A DNA stretch of 64,000 nt. Origin: Sphingomonas qomolangmaensis. Its GTDB lineage: Bacteria > Pseudomonadota > Alphaproteobacteria > Sphingomonadales > Sphingomonadaceae. This document shows positions 48,419-57,430 of this stretch, piece by piece; the first letter of the stretch is position 1, and every line of letters starts with the position of its first letter. A program made the position numbers and the translations under genes. The notes below the pieces were generated by a model, which searched no databases, was not told where the DNA came from, and saw only the letters and a list, made by a program, of their open reading frames with translations. The stretch is taken from assembly GCF_024496245.1 (NCBI RefSeq), contig NZ_CP101740.1, positions 496,001-560,000 on the forward strand, read 5' to 3'.

Positions 48419-49726
48419 CTACAGCGTGAAGGCGAAGAACAGCGCCGATGCCGCCGCCATCACCAGCGTGGCGATCCACCCCATCAGCGTCGCAATCGGC
48501 GACAGCGTCAGCCGCCCCATCGCGCGCTTGTTGCGGACGATCAGCATCATCATCGCCATCAGCGGCGCGGCGAGCACGCCATTGACCACCGCCGCCCAGT
48601 ACAGCGCGCGCACCGGATCGACCGCGACCGACGTCAGCGCCGCGCCCGCCAGCGTGGTTAGCGCGATCGTCGCGTAGAACAGCCGCGCCTTGAGCGGCTT
48701 GGCGTCGAGGCTTCCGGCCTTGCCCACCATCTCGGTCACCGCATAGGCGGCCGATCCCGCCAGGATCGGCACCGCGAGCAACCCGGTGCCGATGATCCCC
48801 AGCGCGAACATCGCAAAGGCGAGATCACCGGCGATCGGGCGCAGCGCCTCGGCCGCCTGGGCCGAGGTGGTGATGTCGGTGATGCCGTTGGCATTGAGCG
48901 TCGCGGCGGTCGCGAACACGATCGCCAACGATACGATCGAGCTGAACGCCATTCCCACCAGCGTGTCGGTGCGAATGCGCCGGAGTTCGGGGCCGGCCTC
49001 GCGCGGGGCGATGCACAGTGGCTTGGCGTGATGGCGGCGCTGCTCTTCGATCTCCTGGCCCGCCTGCCAGAAGAACAGATAGGGGCTGATCGTGGTGCCC
49101 AGGATCGCCACGACCGCGGTCGCATAGGCTGCGTTCCATTGCAGTTCGGGCACCACCAGCGCGGTGAGCGCGCGGCCCCACGGCACCCCCGCGACCATGA
49201 CCACGCCGACATAGGCGAACAGCGACAGCGTCGTCCATTTGAGGATCGCGGCGTAGCGCGGATAGCTCAGCCACACTTCGAGCGCGACGCAGACCACGCC
49301 GAACAACAGCGTATAGGCAACCGCGTTCCCGCCGGTCAGCAGCACCATCGCCGCGCCCATGGCGCTGAGATCGGCCCCCAGGTTGACGATATTGGCGATC
49401 AGCAGCAGCACCACCATCGTCCACAGCACCGGCCGCGGGTAGTGGCGCCGCAGATTCTGGGCGATGCCGCCGCCGGTGACCCGGCCGATCTCGGCGGCGA
49501 CCTGCTGGATCACCACCATCAGCGGGAAGCTGAGGACGAAGGTCCAAGCGAGGCCATAGCCGAATTGCGCGCCGATCTGGCTGTGCGTGCCGATCCCGCT
49601 GGGGTCGTCGTCGGCCGCGCCGGTGACGAGCCCGGGGCCGAGCGTGCGCAGGAAGCCTATGCGCGGCGGTGGGGAATCGTCGGGCTGGGTCGATTCAGCG
49701 GCGATTGCGACCGGGAGCTCGGTCAC
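48419..49726 (-). CDS. NRAMP-family divalent-metal transporter, atypical motifs
   Basis: A 435-residue inner-membrane protein with about 11 helices in the NRAMP/LeuT fold. The TM1 break reads TGAADDDPSGIGTHSQIGAQ, so the canonical Asp-Pro-Gly-Asn is changed to Asp-Pro-Ser-Gly. TM6 reads ILGTTISPYLFFWQAGQEIEEQ, lacking the Met-Pro-His of manganese and iron carriers. Metal choice may therefore differ (magnesium-type or other members are known to vary here). It is convergent with the GH130 gene, leaving only three bases between stops, and the next upstream minus-strand gene is the HWE kinase. Confidence 0.87.
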   Translation of the reverse strand: MTELPVAIAAESTQPDDSPPPRIGFLRTLGPGLVTGAADDDPSGIGTHSQIGAQFGYGLAWTFVLSFPLMVVIQQVAAEIGRVTGGGIAQNLRRHYPRPVLWTMVVLLLIANIVNLGADLSAMGAAMVLLTGGNAVAYTLLFGVVCVALEVWLSYPRYAAILKWTTLSLFAYVGVVMVAGVPWGRALTALVVPELQWNAAYATAVVAILGTTISPYLFFWQAGQEIEEQRRHHAKPLCIAPREAGPELRRIRTDTLVGMAFSSIVSLAIVFATAATLNANGITDITTSAQAAEALRPIAGDLAFAMFALGIIGTGLLAVPILAGSAAYAVTEMVGKAGSLDAKPLKARLFYATIALTTLAGAALTSVAVDPVRALYWAAVVNGVLAAPLMAMMMLIVRNKRAMGRLTLSPIATLMGWIATLVMAAASALFFAFTL

Positions 49727-49753
49727 GCCGCGCCCGCTGCGCGGCGGGGGCGT

Positions 49754-50773
49754 TCAATCATTGGCTCGCGGGGCCGCTTCCACCTTCGCGCGCGGCAATA
49801 TCATCCGGCACACGGCACCCTCGCGGGGATATTCGAGGATCACGTCGGTGCGAAAGGTGGCCTTGGTGATCTGCTGGATGAAGGTGGTGCCGAACCCCTG
49901 GCGCGTCGGCGGGGTGACCGGTGGCCCGCCGGTTTCGCGCCATTCGATCTCGTAGTGGCTGCCATCGGCGCTGAAGGCGGTGGTGATAGAGACGTGCCCG
50001 CTCGTGGCGCTCAGCGCGCCATATTTGGACGAATTGGTCGCAAGCTCGTGAAAGACCAGCGCCAGCGTTTGTGCGGCGCGCGCGCCGACCAGTATCGCCG
50101 GGCCGTCGACGACGATGTTGGTCCCGTCGGCGGTGCGGAACTGCTCGAGCTCGGCCCACAGAAGCGCGTCGAACCGCGTGCTCTGTTGCGCCCCGAATCC
50201 CAGTACCGCCTGCGTGGCGGCCAGCGCATTCACCCGTCCGAGCAACGATTCCTTGAATTCACCGACATCGGCGGCGCATTGCGCGCTGAGCGAGACCAGC
50301 GCCTTGACGACCGAAAGCACGTTGCGCGTCCGGTGATCGAGTTCGCGCGCGATCGCATCGTTGCGTTCCTCGATCGCCTTGCGTTCGGTGATGTCGCGAT
50401 GGACGACGGTCAGCACCGTCCGGCCGGCGATGCGGTGGCGCGACACCATCGCTTCGGCGGGAAACTCCTCGCCATCCTTGCGCCGGCCTTTGACCTCGCG
50501 GCGCTTTCCCATGAACCCGCTCGCGGGGCCGTTTCCCTGCGCGAAGGAAAATACCTGGCGCGCATGCTCGGCGCGGTTACGCTCGGGAAGCAATATTTCG
50601 ATCGGCTGGCCGATGATTTCGATGGCCGCATAGCCAAAGGCGCGTTCGGCGGCCTGGTTGAACAGCAGGATGCGACCCTCTTCGTCGGCGCAGATCACTG
50701 CATCGGCGACAAGCGCCATGACATCGACGCTCTCCAGAGCCGGCAGCGGCGCGGAAACAAGCGAGTCGGACAC
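49754..50773 (-). CDS. PAS-domain HWE-type sensor histidine kinase
   Basis: A 339-residue soluble kinase. One PAS domain (AVICADEEGRILLFNQAAERAFGY ... VVHRDITERKAIEER is the closing strand) is followed by the HWE/HisKA_2 module: phospho-His147 in ARELDHRTRNVLSVVKALV, then the N-box LALVFHELATNSSKYGAL and the late short G-box RQGFGTTFIQQI. Such kinases usually feed general-stress-response or light pathways in Alphaproteobacteria. No LOV cysteine motif is seen, so light sensing is not supported. GTG at 50773 has AGGGCGG five bases upstream; a GTG at 50815 is an alternative. It has no neighbouring response regulator. Confidence 0.87.
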   Translation of the reverse strand: MSDSLVSAPLPALESVDVMALVADAVICADEEGRILLFNQAAERAFGYAAIEIIGQPIEILLPERNRAEHARQVFSFAQGNGPASGFMGKRREVKGRRKDGEEFPAEAMVSRHRIAGRTVLTVVHRDITERKAIEERNDAIARELDHRTRNVLSVVKALVSLSAQCAADVGEFKESLLGRVNALAATQAVLGFGAQQSTRFDALLWAELEQFRTADGTNIVVDGPAILVGARAAQTLALVFHELATNSSKYGALSATSGHVSITTAFSADGSHYEIEWRETGGPPVTPPTRQGFGTTFIQQITKATFRTDVILEYPREGAVCRMILPRAKVEAAPRAND

Positions 50774-50934
50774 GGTTACCGCCCTTGGCCAAGGAGCCTG
50801 ACCTTGGAACTGCACTATGCCGTATCGGCAACGAAAAGTCGAATGTCGACGCTTGATCTATATTGTCCTACCATCGTCTTCCGGCGGCGTTCGGGTGGTG
50901 TTCCAGCCAAATCAGCGCGGGCGAAGAGGGGCGC

Positions 50935-52386
50935 ATGGGCGACGAAATCGAACTGAAGCTTGAGCTGACGCTGCGGGCAGCCGATTTGATCGAAGCCAGC
51001 GGGCTTTGGCCGGGTAGTGCCGAGATCTTGGCGCAGCGTTCGATCTATTTCGACACCCCCGATCTTGCTCTCGCGAAGGCCGGGCTGTCGCTGCGGGTCC
51101 GCCATGCGCGCGGCGGCTGGGTGCAGACGGTGAAGGCCGATGGCGCGAGCACCGGTGGGCTGTTCGCGCGCGCCGAATGGGAGTTTCCGGTCGACGGCGA
51201 CACCCCGGTGCTCGACGACCGGACCCCGGTGGCTGCTGCGCTCGGCTAGGCAACCGACGCCATCGCGCCGATCTTCGACGTGCTGATCGAACGCCACCGA
51301 TCGATCGTCGAACAGGACGGCGCTGTCATCGAAGTGGCGCTCGACCGCGGCGAGGCGGTGGCGGGCGAGCGGATAACGCCGATCTGCGAACTCGAACTCG
51401 AGCTCAAACAGGGCGATCCCGCCGCCTTGTTCGCGCTCGCGCGCCGCGTCGACGCGGTCGCACCCGTTCGGCTCGAGGTGCTCAGCAAGGCCGAGCGCGG
51501 CTATCGGCTGTCGGCTGAGGCGCCGGCGATGGTGAAGGCGGGGCCGGTGGTGCTGCCTGGCGCCGCCACCGCCGCGCAGGCGTTCGGCCGGATCGTCCAG
51601 GCCAGCATCCGCCAGTTCCGGCTCAACGAAGCGCTGCTCCAGGCAGGGCGCAATCCGGCGGCGCTGCACCAGGCGAGGGTGGCGCTGCGCCGACTGCGAT
51701 CGGCCTTCGCGACCTTCAAGCCGATCGTCGCGGGCGCCACCCAGGCGCACCTGGCGGCCGAATTGCGCTGGCTGGCTGGCGAACTGGGCGATGCACGCAA
51801 CCTCGACGTGCTGCTCGATCGGGTCGGGCCGGGCGGGCTGCACGACCGGCTCGCCGCGGCGCGCGACGCGGCCTATGCGCGCGTCGAGCAGGTGCTCGGC
51901 TCGCCGCGCGTCCGCACGCTGATGCTCGATCTGGCGGCTTGGACGTTCGCGGGCGATTGGACGCGCGTGCCCGCGCTGGCGCCCGACCGCGACGAACCGG
52001 TGCGCGAAGCCGCGGGCAGGGCACTCGACCGGTTCCATCGCAAGGTCATGAAGGGCGGGCGTCACCTCGAAAGCGTTGACGACGAGGCGCGGCACCAATT
52101 GCGCAAGGATGCCAAGAAGCTGCGCTACGCCTCTGACTTTTTCGCCAGTGTGTTCGGCCGCAAGCGTGAACGGCGGCGGTACCGCAAGTTCGTCGCGGCT
52201 TTGGAGGCGCTGCAGGACCAGCTCGGCGCGCTCAACGATCTCGCGACCGCGCCGCAGCTGCTCGCGACGCTGGGCATCGCGCCCGATGCTACGCCGCTCG
52301 CCAAGGGCGGCCATGGCGCCAAGCTGCTGAAACAAGCAGCGCGCGCGCACGCCGAGTTGCACGAGCGCAAGCGATACTGGCGGTAA
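50935..52386 (+). pseudogene. CYTH-CHAD domain protein interrupted by an in-frame TAG
   Basis: The intact product would be about 483 residues: an N-terminal CYTH (triphosphate-tunnel) domain starting MGDEIELKLEL with the E-x-E-x-K signature, and a C-terminal His-rich CHAD helical domain (NPAALHQARVALRRLRSAF, DDEARHQLRKDAKKLRYAS). A TAG at 51247-51249 falls inside the CYTH domain after TPVAAALG, and the same frame continues with ATDAIAPIFDVLIERHR. Reading Gln (CAG) there would restore the domain, so a single C-to-T change is the simplest cause. Reinitiation at the GTG at 51280 could still yield the CHAD half. The ATG at 50935 has GAAGAGGGG upstream. CHAD proteins bind polyphosphate; CYTH domains hydrolyse triphosphates. 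Confidence 0.82.
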
Positions 52387-52470
52387 GACAGCGATCCGCG
52401 CCAGGAACCGTCGCGCCGCCCGCGCGTCATCGTGCAACGGGCAGCCAGTGCATGAGGGAGCGCTACGCGG

Positions 52471-53754
52471 ATGCAGCATTCGATCGGCGTACGGCGGCAT
52501 TTGTTGTGGGGCAATTTCTGGGCGCTGCCCTGTGCGATGATCCTCGCGGCGGTCGCGGTGACCTGTGTGTTGCTGGTGATCGACGACCGCGGTGGCGCGC
52601 TGTGGATCGAAGCACTCGGCTGGCCCTTCGCGATATCGCCTAGCACGGCCGATACGCTGGCAACCGGCCTGGTGACGATCCACGCCGCCTTTTCGACGCT
52701 GTATTTCTCGATCACGCTGCTGGTGCTCACGCTTGCGGCTAGCAATTTGGGCGTGCGGCTGATCGATCGCTGGATCGGTGACTTTACGATCCGCTTCACG
52801 CTAGGGCTGCTGCTGTCGCTGCTGAGCGCGTCGTTGATCCTGCTCTATGCCGTCGATACCGACGCACCCTTGGCGCGCGTTCCGCGCGTGTCGCTCACCG
52901 TGCTGGCCGGCGCGACGATCCTGACGATCGCCTGGATGAGCAATGCGCTCCATCATCTCGGCCGCACCGTCCAGGTCGATACCTCGATCGCCAGGCTCGG
53001 CCGCGATGCCGCGAACAATCTGCCCCCCAAGCGCGCGGGTGGCGCCGCACCGACCGGGCGCGCGCAGGTGCCGATCCTCGCCAGCGCAACCGGCTATGTC
53101 GGTGAGATCGCGTCGACCGCGATGGTGCACGCCGCAGCGGCGCGCGACGCCTATGTCAGCCTCTCGCTCACACCCGGCGATTATATGATCGCCGGCGAAC
53201 CGATCGGCTGGATCGCGGGCGATCCGGGCAGCGCCTGGGTGACTGCGCATATCCGCCATGTTCCCTATCGCACCGACAGCGGCGGCGCGGCGTTCGAGAT
53301 CAATTTGCTGATCGAGGTCGCGGCGCGGGCGTTGTCGCCCGGCATCAATGATTTCTACACCGCGCTCGCGTGTTGCGATCGGCTGGGCAGCCTGCTCGCT
53401 GCCGCGTTCGATCAGGGTGAAGATGGCGATTGGTTGTGCGATGCCGCCGGGATCGCGCGGCTGCACTTGCCGCGCGATCGGGTGACGGTGTTCATGGACG
53501 GCCCGCTCAAGGCGCTGCGCCAATCGGCGGCAAACTATCCGTCGGTCGCGATCCACATGATCGACTTGTTCGCGCGCGCCTGTTCGGCGTTGGCGGTCGA
53601 CCAGAGCCTGCGCGCGTTCGTGCTGCGGCATGCCGAGGCGTTCGCGCAGCATGCCGACGCGCGCGCGCAAACCGACAGCGACCGCGCCGACATCGCCGCC
53701 GCGCTCGTACGCGTGCAATCGGCGGCGTCGGGCACTGAAACGCTGCCCCGGTGA
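52471..53754 (+). CDS. DUF2254-family membrane protein
   Basis: A 427-residue protein. Four hydrophobic segments lie in the N-terminal 155 residues (LPCAMILAAVAVTCVLLVI, FSTLYFSITLLVLTLAAS, FTLGLLLSLLSASLILLYA and SLTVLAGATILTIAW). A soluble C-terminal domain has ASATGYVGEIASTAMVHAAA and EVAARALSPGINDFYTALAC, the mark of DUF2254. The function of the family is not known. It follows the CYTH-CHAD gene in the same direction with an 84-base gap. Confidence 0.85.
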   Translation: MQHSIGVRRHLLWGNFWALPCAMILAAVAVTCVLLVIDDRGGALWIEALGWPFAISPSTADTLATGLVTIHAAFSTLYFSITLLVLTLAASNLGVRLIDRWIGDFTIRFTLGLLLSLLSASLILLYAVDTDAPLARVPRVSLTVLAGATILTIAWMSNALHHLGRTVQVDTSIARLGRDAANNLPPKRAGGAAPTGRAQVPILASATGYVGEIASTAMVHAAAARDAYVSLSLTPGDYMIAGEPIGWIAGDPGSAWVTAHIRHVPYRTDSGGAAFEINLLIEVAARALSPGINDFYTALACCDRLGSLLAAAFDQGEDGDWLCDAAGIARLHLPRDRVTVFMDGPLKALRQSAANYPSVAIHMIDLFARACSALAVDQSLRAFVLRHAEAFAQHADARAQTDSDRADIAAALVRVQSAASGTETLPR

Positions 53755-53774
53755 ATCGCCGTCATTCGGCGCGC

Positions 53775-54524
53775 CTAGCCGAGCAACGCGCGAAGCCGCA
53801 GCGCATCCCCCGTTGCCGCCCCCGACGCGGTGTTGTCGAAGATGCACCACACCTGCGCCTGCGCCTGGGCGCCCGCGGCCATCGTCGCTGCCAGCGCCGC
53901 GAGATAGCTATCGTCATAGGACGAATAATACATGCGGGGTGATCCGTGGAGGCGGTGGTAGCGCAGCCCCGGCCAGCCCCCGGTGCGCTCGCCGCCCTCG
54001 GCCCGCGCCGGATCTGCCGCCACCCGCGCGACGCGGTGCTCGACCAGGCACGCTTCGGCGTCGGCGGCGAGCCACGACGCGTGGCGCGGCTCGCAGGTGA
54101 TATGGACGTGCGGTGCGAGCCGGCGGCGCAGGCTTTCGAGGAAGCCGGGGGCGATCGCGGGGTCAAAGGCCAGGCTCGGCGGCAATTGGAGCAGGACCAC
54201 GCCCAGCTTCGCGCCGAGCCCGCCCGCTTCCTCCAGAAACCCATCGAGTAGCGCATCGGTATCGGCCAGCTTGTGCTGGTGCGAGATCGTCCTGGGGATC
54301 TTCACCGAGAAGCGGAAGCGATCGGGGGTGCTCGCTGCCCAGCGTGCATAGGTCGAGCGGCGGTGCGGCCGGTGGAACGACGAGTTGATCTCCGCCGCGG
54401 GCATCACCCGCGCATAGCGTTCGAGGTGGCTGCCCGCGCCGGCAAAGGCATCGCTCGCCTCGCGCGGGATCGACCAGCCCGCGGTGCCGATCATCATCGG
54501 TGTGGCAGCGTCAGGGTGCGTCAT
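53775..54524 (-). CDS. DUF72-family protein
   Basis: A 249-residue TIM-barrel-like protein of the YecE/DUF72 family: IGTAGWSIPREAS, AAEINSSFHRPHRRSTYARW, FRFSVKIPRTISHQHKL, VVLLQLPPSLAFD, HITCEPRHASWL and YHRLHGSPRMYYSSYDD. No biochemical role is settled for the family. It is convergent with the DUF2254 gene and its 5' end overlaps the upstream region of the glycosylase gene. The ATG at 54524 is the natural start, directly before MTHPDAATPMM. Confidence 0.88.
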   Translation of the reverse strand: MTHPDAATPMMIGTAGWSIPREASDAFAGAGSHLERYARVMPAAEINSSFHRPHRRSTYARWAASTPDRFRFSVKIPRTISHQHKLADTDALLDGFLEEAGGLGAKLGVVLLQLPPSLAFDPAIAPGFLESLRRRLAPHVHITCEPRHASWLAADAEACLVEHRVARVAADPARAEGGERTGGWPGLRYHRLHGSPRMYYSSYDDSYLAALAATMAAGAQAQAQVWCIFDNTASGAATGDALRLRALLG

Positions 54525-54637
54525 GCGAGAACCAGTCCAAGCTTCGAGACAAAGGACTCGCGAGGATCGCCGCGGGTTCCGGCGCGATCGCTGCGCAGCC
54601 GCGTATCGGCGACGCCGCCGCCATGCTACGCGGCGCG

Positions 54638-55231
54638 ATGCCAGCGCCAGCATCCGCCCCGAACCCCCGCGGCGCCGCGATCCCCACCGCGTTCTTCGAT
54701 CGCGACGCCAGCACCGTGGCGCGCGCGCTGATCGGCACCGAACTGCGCGTCGATGGCGTCGGCGGGATCATCGTCGAAACCGAAGCCTATGACACCACCG
54801 ATCCGGCGTCGCACAGCTTCAAGGGCGCGACCCCGCGCAACGCCGCGATGTTCGGCCCGCCCGGCCGCGCCTATGTCTATCGAAGCTACGGAATTCATTG
54901 GTGCCTGAACTTCGTCTGCGAAGGCGAGGGGGTGGGCAGCGCGGTGCTGATCCGCGCTATCGAACCCACCATTGGTATCGCTGAAATGGCGCGCCGCCGC
55001 GGCATGGCCGATGCGCGGCGGCTGTGCTCGGGCCCCGGGCGACTCTGCCAGGCGCTCGGCATCGACGGGTCGGTGAACCACGCCCGAATCGATCGCCCGC
55101 CCTTCGACCTCTTCGAAGCGGCACACCGGCAGCCGATCGCCGCCGGCCCGCGGATCGGCATCACGCGCGGCACCGACCTGCCCTGGCGCTACAGCGCCAA
55201 AGGATCGAAATTCCTCAGCCGCCCGCAGTGA
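54638..55231 (+). CDS. DNA-3-methyladenine glycosylase (Mpg/AAG family)
   Basis: A base-excision repair enzyme of about 197 residues that removes alkylated purines from DNA. The family pattern is complete: FFDRDASTVARALIGTEL, the catalytic Glu in GGIIVETEAYDTTDPASHSF, RNAAMFGPPGRAYVYRSYGIHWC with the intercalating Tyr, LIRAIEP, SGPGRLCQALGID and a C-terminal RIGITRGTDLPWRY. ATG at 54638 is chosen because it leaves a short N-terminus; an in-frame ATG at 54623 is also possible and neither has a strong ribosome site. Confidence 0.92.
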   Translation: MPAPASAPNPRGAAIPTAFFDRDASTVARALIGTELRVDGVGGIIVETEAYDTTDPASHSFKGATPRNAAMFGPPGRAYVYRSYGIHWCLNFVCEGEGVGSAVLIRAIEPTIGIAEMARRRGMADARRLCSGPGRLCQALGIDGSVNHARIDRPPFDLFEAAHRQPIAAGPRIGITRGTDLPWRYSAKGSKFLSRPQ

Positions 55232-55235
55232 AGGC

Positions 55236-55257
55236 TGGGCGCCCCGCCCCACCTTTT
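55236..55257 (+). terminator. probable intrinsic terminator after the glycosylase gene
   Basis: GGGCG, a short loop CCC, and CGCCC are followed by CACC and then TTTTTT at about 55254-55259, a few bases after the stop at 55231. The stem is short, so this is a moderate call. Confidence 0.45.
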
Positions 55258-55450
55258 TTGCGAACTGCAAATGGCAGCGGAAATTTGCCGGACATATTGG
55301 GGCGCAAGACAGGTCGGGACGCGGCCCAAGCGCCGAGTGTCGTTGTTTGTCGCGCCCTCATCGTCGAAGCTGCCCCCCCCCGAAGTTCGACGGTGAGGGC
55401 GCCATGCTGTCGAACCGCCCCAACCAAGAATCGCGCCCTGTCGTCAGCGA

Positions 55451-56200
55451 TCACGCAGTCCATTGGACTATCGGCAGAAACAGATACCCGCGCCGGTGTA
55501 CGGTCCGGATCACTTCCTCGCCCTCGGCCTCTAGCTTCTTGCGCAAGCGGCTGATTGCGACATCGATCGAACGCTTTCGGCGTTCGGCGTCGGTGATCCC
55601 CAGCGCATCGAAGAACACCGTACGATCGACCACCTTCTGCGCATGCCGCAGCAACACCGACAACAGGCGAAAGTCGAGCGGCGTGAAGTCGCGCCGGATC
55701 ACTGTGTCCCGCTTCATCAGCTGCTCGATGAAATCGATTTCCCACCGGGAAAACCGGCCTATCTTGCCCGCCTGTCGCACCGCCGCACCCGCAATCGGCG
55801 TCCGCCGGCGCCAGATCGCGTTGATCCTCGCATAGAGTTCGCGATCGCTGCAGCTTTTGCCGACGCAGTCGTCGGCACCCAGTTCCAAGCAGGCGATACG
55901 GCTGCCGAGGTCGCCGACGGGCGACAGGACGATGACCGAAGGTTGGCTCAGCGACCCCCGGATCGATTGCAACGCCCTGGTCATCGCCGTCCCCGGCCCC
56001 GGATGGTCGAGCACGACCAGCGGCGGCGTCGAAGATGCCAGCGTGCGAACCGTCGACGGGGTAGGCGGCAGATAGTCGACGGCAAAACCGGCAGCGGCCA
56101 GCTGGACGCTCAACTTGGCATAGCGGTTGCGGTCGGGGGAAACGATGGCGATGCGCGCGCCGTTGATCGGTGCGGCGAGGGGATTTTTGGCCAGCATCAT
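55451..56200 (-). CDS. orphan winged-helix regulator with degenerate receiver domain
   Basis: A 249-residue protein of OmpR-like plan. The receiver part (ARIAIVSPDRNRYAKLSVQL, LVVLDHPGPGTAM, VIVLSPVGDLGSR, DDCVGKSCSDRELYARI) keeps one central Asp but lacks the N-terminal acidic pair and the Lys-Pro pair, so classical phosphorylation is doubtful. The C-terminal winged helix is good: TPLDFRLLSVLLRHAQKVVDR, then KRSIDVAISRLRKKLEAEG and VIRTVHRRGYLFL. No kinase gene is adjacent on this strand. ATG at 56200; a GTG at 56221 is possible. Confidence 0.8.
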   Translation of the reverse strand: MMLAKNPLAAPINGARIAIVSPDRNRYAKLSVQLAAAGFAVDYLPPTPSTVRTLASSTPPLVVLDHPGPGTAMTRALQSIRGSLSQPSVIVLSPVGDLGSRIACLELGADDCVGKSCSDRELYARINAIWRRRTPIAGAAVRQAGKIGRFSRWEIDFIEQLMKRDTVIRRDFTPLDFRLLSVLLRHAQKVVDRTVFFDALGITDAERRKRSIDVAISRLRKKLEAEGEEVIRTVHRRGYLFLPIVQWTA

Positions 56201-56659
56201 CGTTGCCGCTATCGCCGACACCTGTTGCTGGCGTTTGTCGCTTGGATGTCCGCTGCGTGCCGGCGTTCCGGCGCTTAAGGGGCGATCGTTATCGCCGGCG
56301 CCCGCAGGGGCGAGCCGCTACCCCAGCGCGCCAGTCGCGGAAACATTCCAGACAAACGCGTCGGGCATGCGACAGCGGTGCATAGGAATCGAACATCATA
56401 TGTCGTTGCCTGCGCTGCTCCGCTGAAGTCGGATCGGGTTTGACGAGATGGCGGGCGGCGGCTTGGAACCAGGTCGCGAACGAGCAAGGCCAAGCCCTGG
56501 GCGCGCTGGCCAAGACCGGCCGGCCCTGGGCCTTGGCGCGGCATGTCCAACGCCCTTTTTGTCCGTGCGATCGCCGGGGCGTGCGGGAATTTCGCCTTGA
56601 CCGGGCCGATCGCTCGCTACAGTCGCATGTTGGGCGCCTCTTCCCAGGACGTGAAAGCA
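56201..56659. other. 459-base gap between divergent response-regulator genes
   Basis: No gene is supported here. An imperfect inverted repeat at about 56489-56537 has outer arms GCCAAG and CTTGGC and a CCCTGGG in both halves. It could be a regulatory or mRNA structure of the downstream OmpR-type gene. An in-frame ATG at 56543 could extend that gene by 39 codons, but it lacks a ribosome site and the added residues have no domain character. Confidence 0.4.
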
Positions 56660-57430
56660 ATGGTGACGCCTTGTGCGTTGACGACATCGGCCTCGTCGAT
56701 GATTGAAGACGAGCCGTTGCCCGCGGCCGCCGAAGCGCCATCGCATGTGCTGATCGTCGACGACGACGCCGAGCTTCGCGCGTTGCTCACCAGCGCGCTG
56801 GAGAGCTGGGGCTATTGCGTGTCGGGTGCTGCCAATGCGGCCGAGATGGACCAGACGCTGCAGCGGGTACCGGTAGACCTGGTCATCCTCGACGTGATGA
56901 TGCCCGGTGAGGACGGCATCTCGATCTGTCGCCGCCTGTCGCAACAGCCGACCCCGCCGATCGTGATGCTGAGCGCGTTGGGCGACGAGCAGGATCGGAT
57001 CCTCGGCCTCGAACTCGGAGCGAGCTATTATCTGGCGAAGCCTTGCAGCGCGCGCGAAGTGCTCGCAACGGTTCGCGCGGCCCTGCGAACGCGCGTGAAG
57101 TTCGAGAACGAAACGCTGCGCTACCTGCGTTTCGACGGCTGGCGGATGGACGTGCTGGCGCACGAACTGTTCGATGCCGATGGCACGCTCATCGATTTGA
57201 CCGATGGCGAATTCGCGATCCTTCGGGTGCTCGTCGAGCGGCCGCGGCGCGTCCTGTCGCGCGACCAGCTGCTCGAAGCCGCGCGCGGGCCCACCTCCGA
57301 GGCATTCGACCGCGCCATCGACGTCCAGATCAGCCGGCTTCGGCGAAAGCTCAGGGCGCCGGGCGACGACCTGATCCGCACGGTTCGGAACGAAGGCTAT
57401 ATGCTGGTGCCCGCGGTTTCGCGCCAATGA
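56660..57430 (+). CDS. OmpR-family response regulator
   Basis: A 256-residue regulator. The receiver has VLIVDDDAELRALLTSAL, phospho-acceptor Asp78 in LVILDVMMPGEDG, IVMLSALGDEQDR and YYLAKPCSAREVLATV. The winged helix has LTDGEFAILRVLVERPRRVLSR, FDRAIDVQISRLRRKL and LIRTVRNEGYML. It is coupled by ATGA overlap to the membrane kinase gene, so they form a pair. The start is uncertain: ATG at 56660 (AGGAC nine bases upstream) or ATG at 56699. Confidence 0.9.
   Translation: MVTPCALTTSASSMIEDEPLPAAAEAPSHVLIVDDDAELRALLTSALESWGYCVSGAANAAEMDQTLQRVPVDLVILDVMMPGEDGISICRRLSQQPTPPIVMLSALGDEQDRILGLELGASYYLAKPCSAREVLATVRAALRTRVKFENETLRYLRFDGWRMDVLAHELFDADGTLIDLTDGEFAILRVLVERPRRVLSRDQLLEAARGPTSEAFDRAIDVQISRLRRKLRAPGDDLIRTVRNEGYMLVPAVSRQ

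Noticed and set aside
51247..51249. TAG as a pyrrolysine or programmed recoding site
   Set aside because: There is no methylamine methyltransferase or pyl context, and a single CAG-to-TAG change explains it.
55373..55381. Run of nine C as a phase-variation tract
   Set aside because: It lies between the 3' ends of two convergent genes, where slippage would not switch a promoter or a reading frame.
56275..56741. Minus-strand frames opposite the start of the OmpR-type gene
   Set aside because: They are Arg/Pro-rich and run antisense into a good response-regulator gene; no ribosome site or domain is seen.
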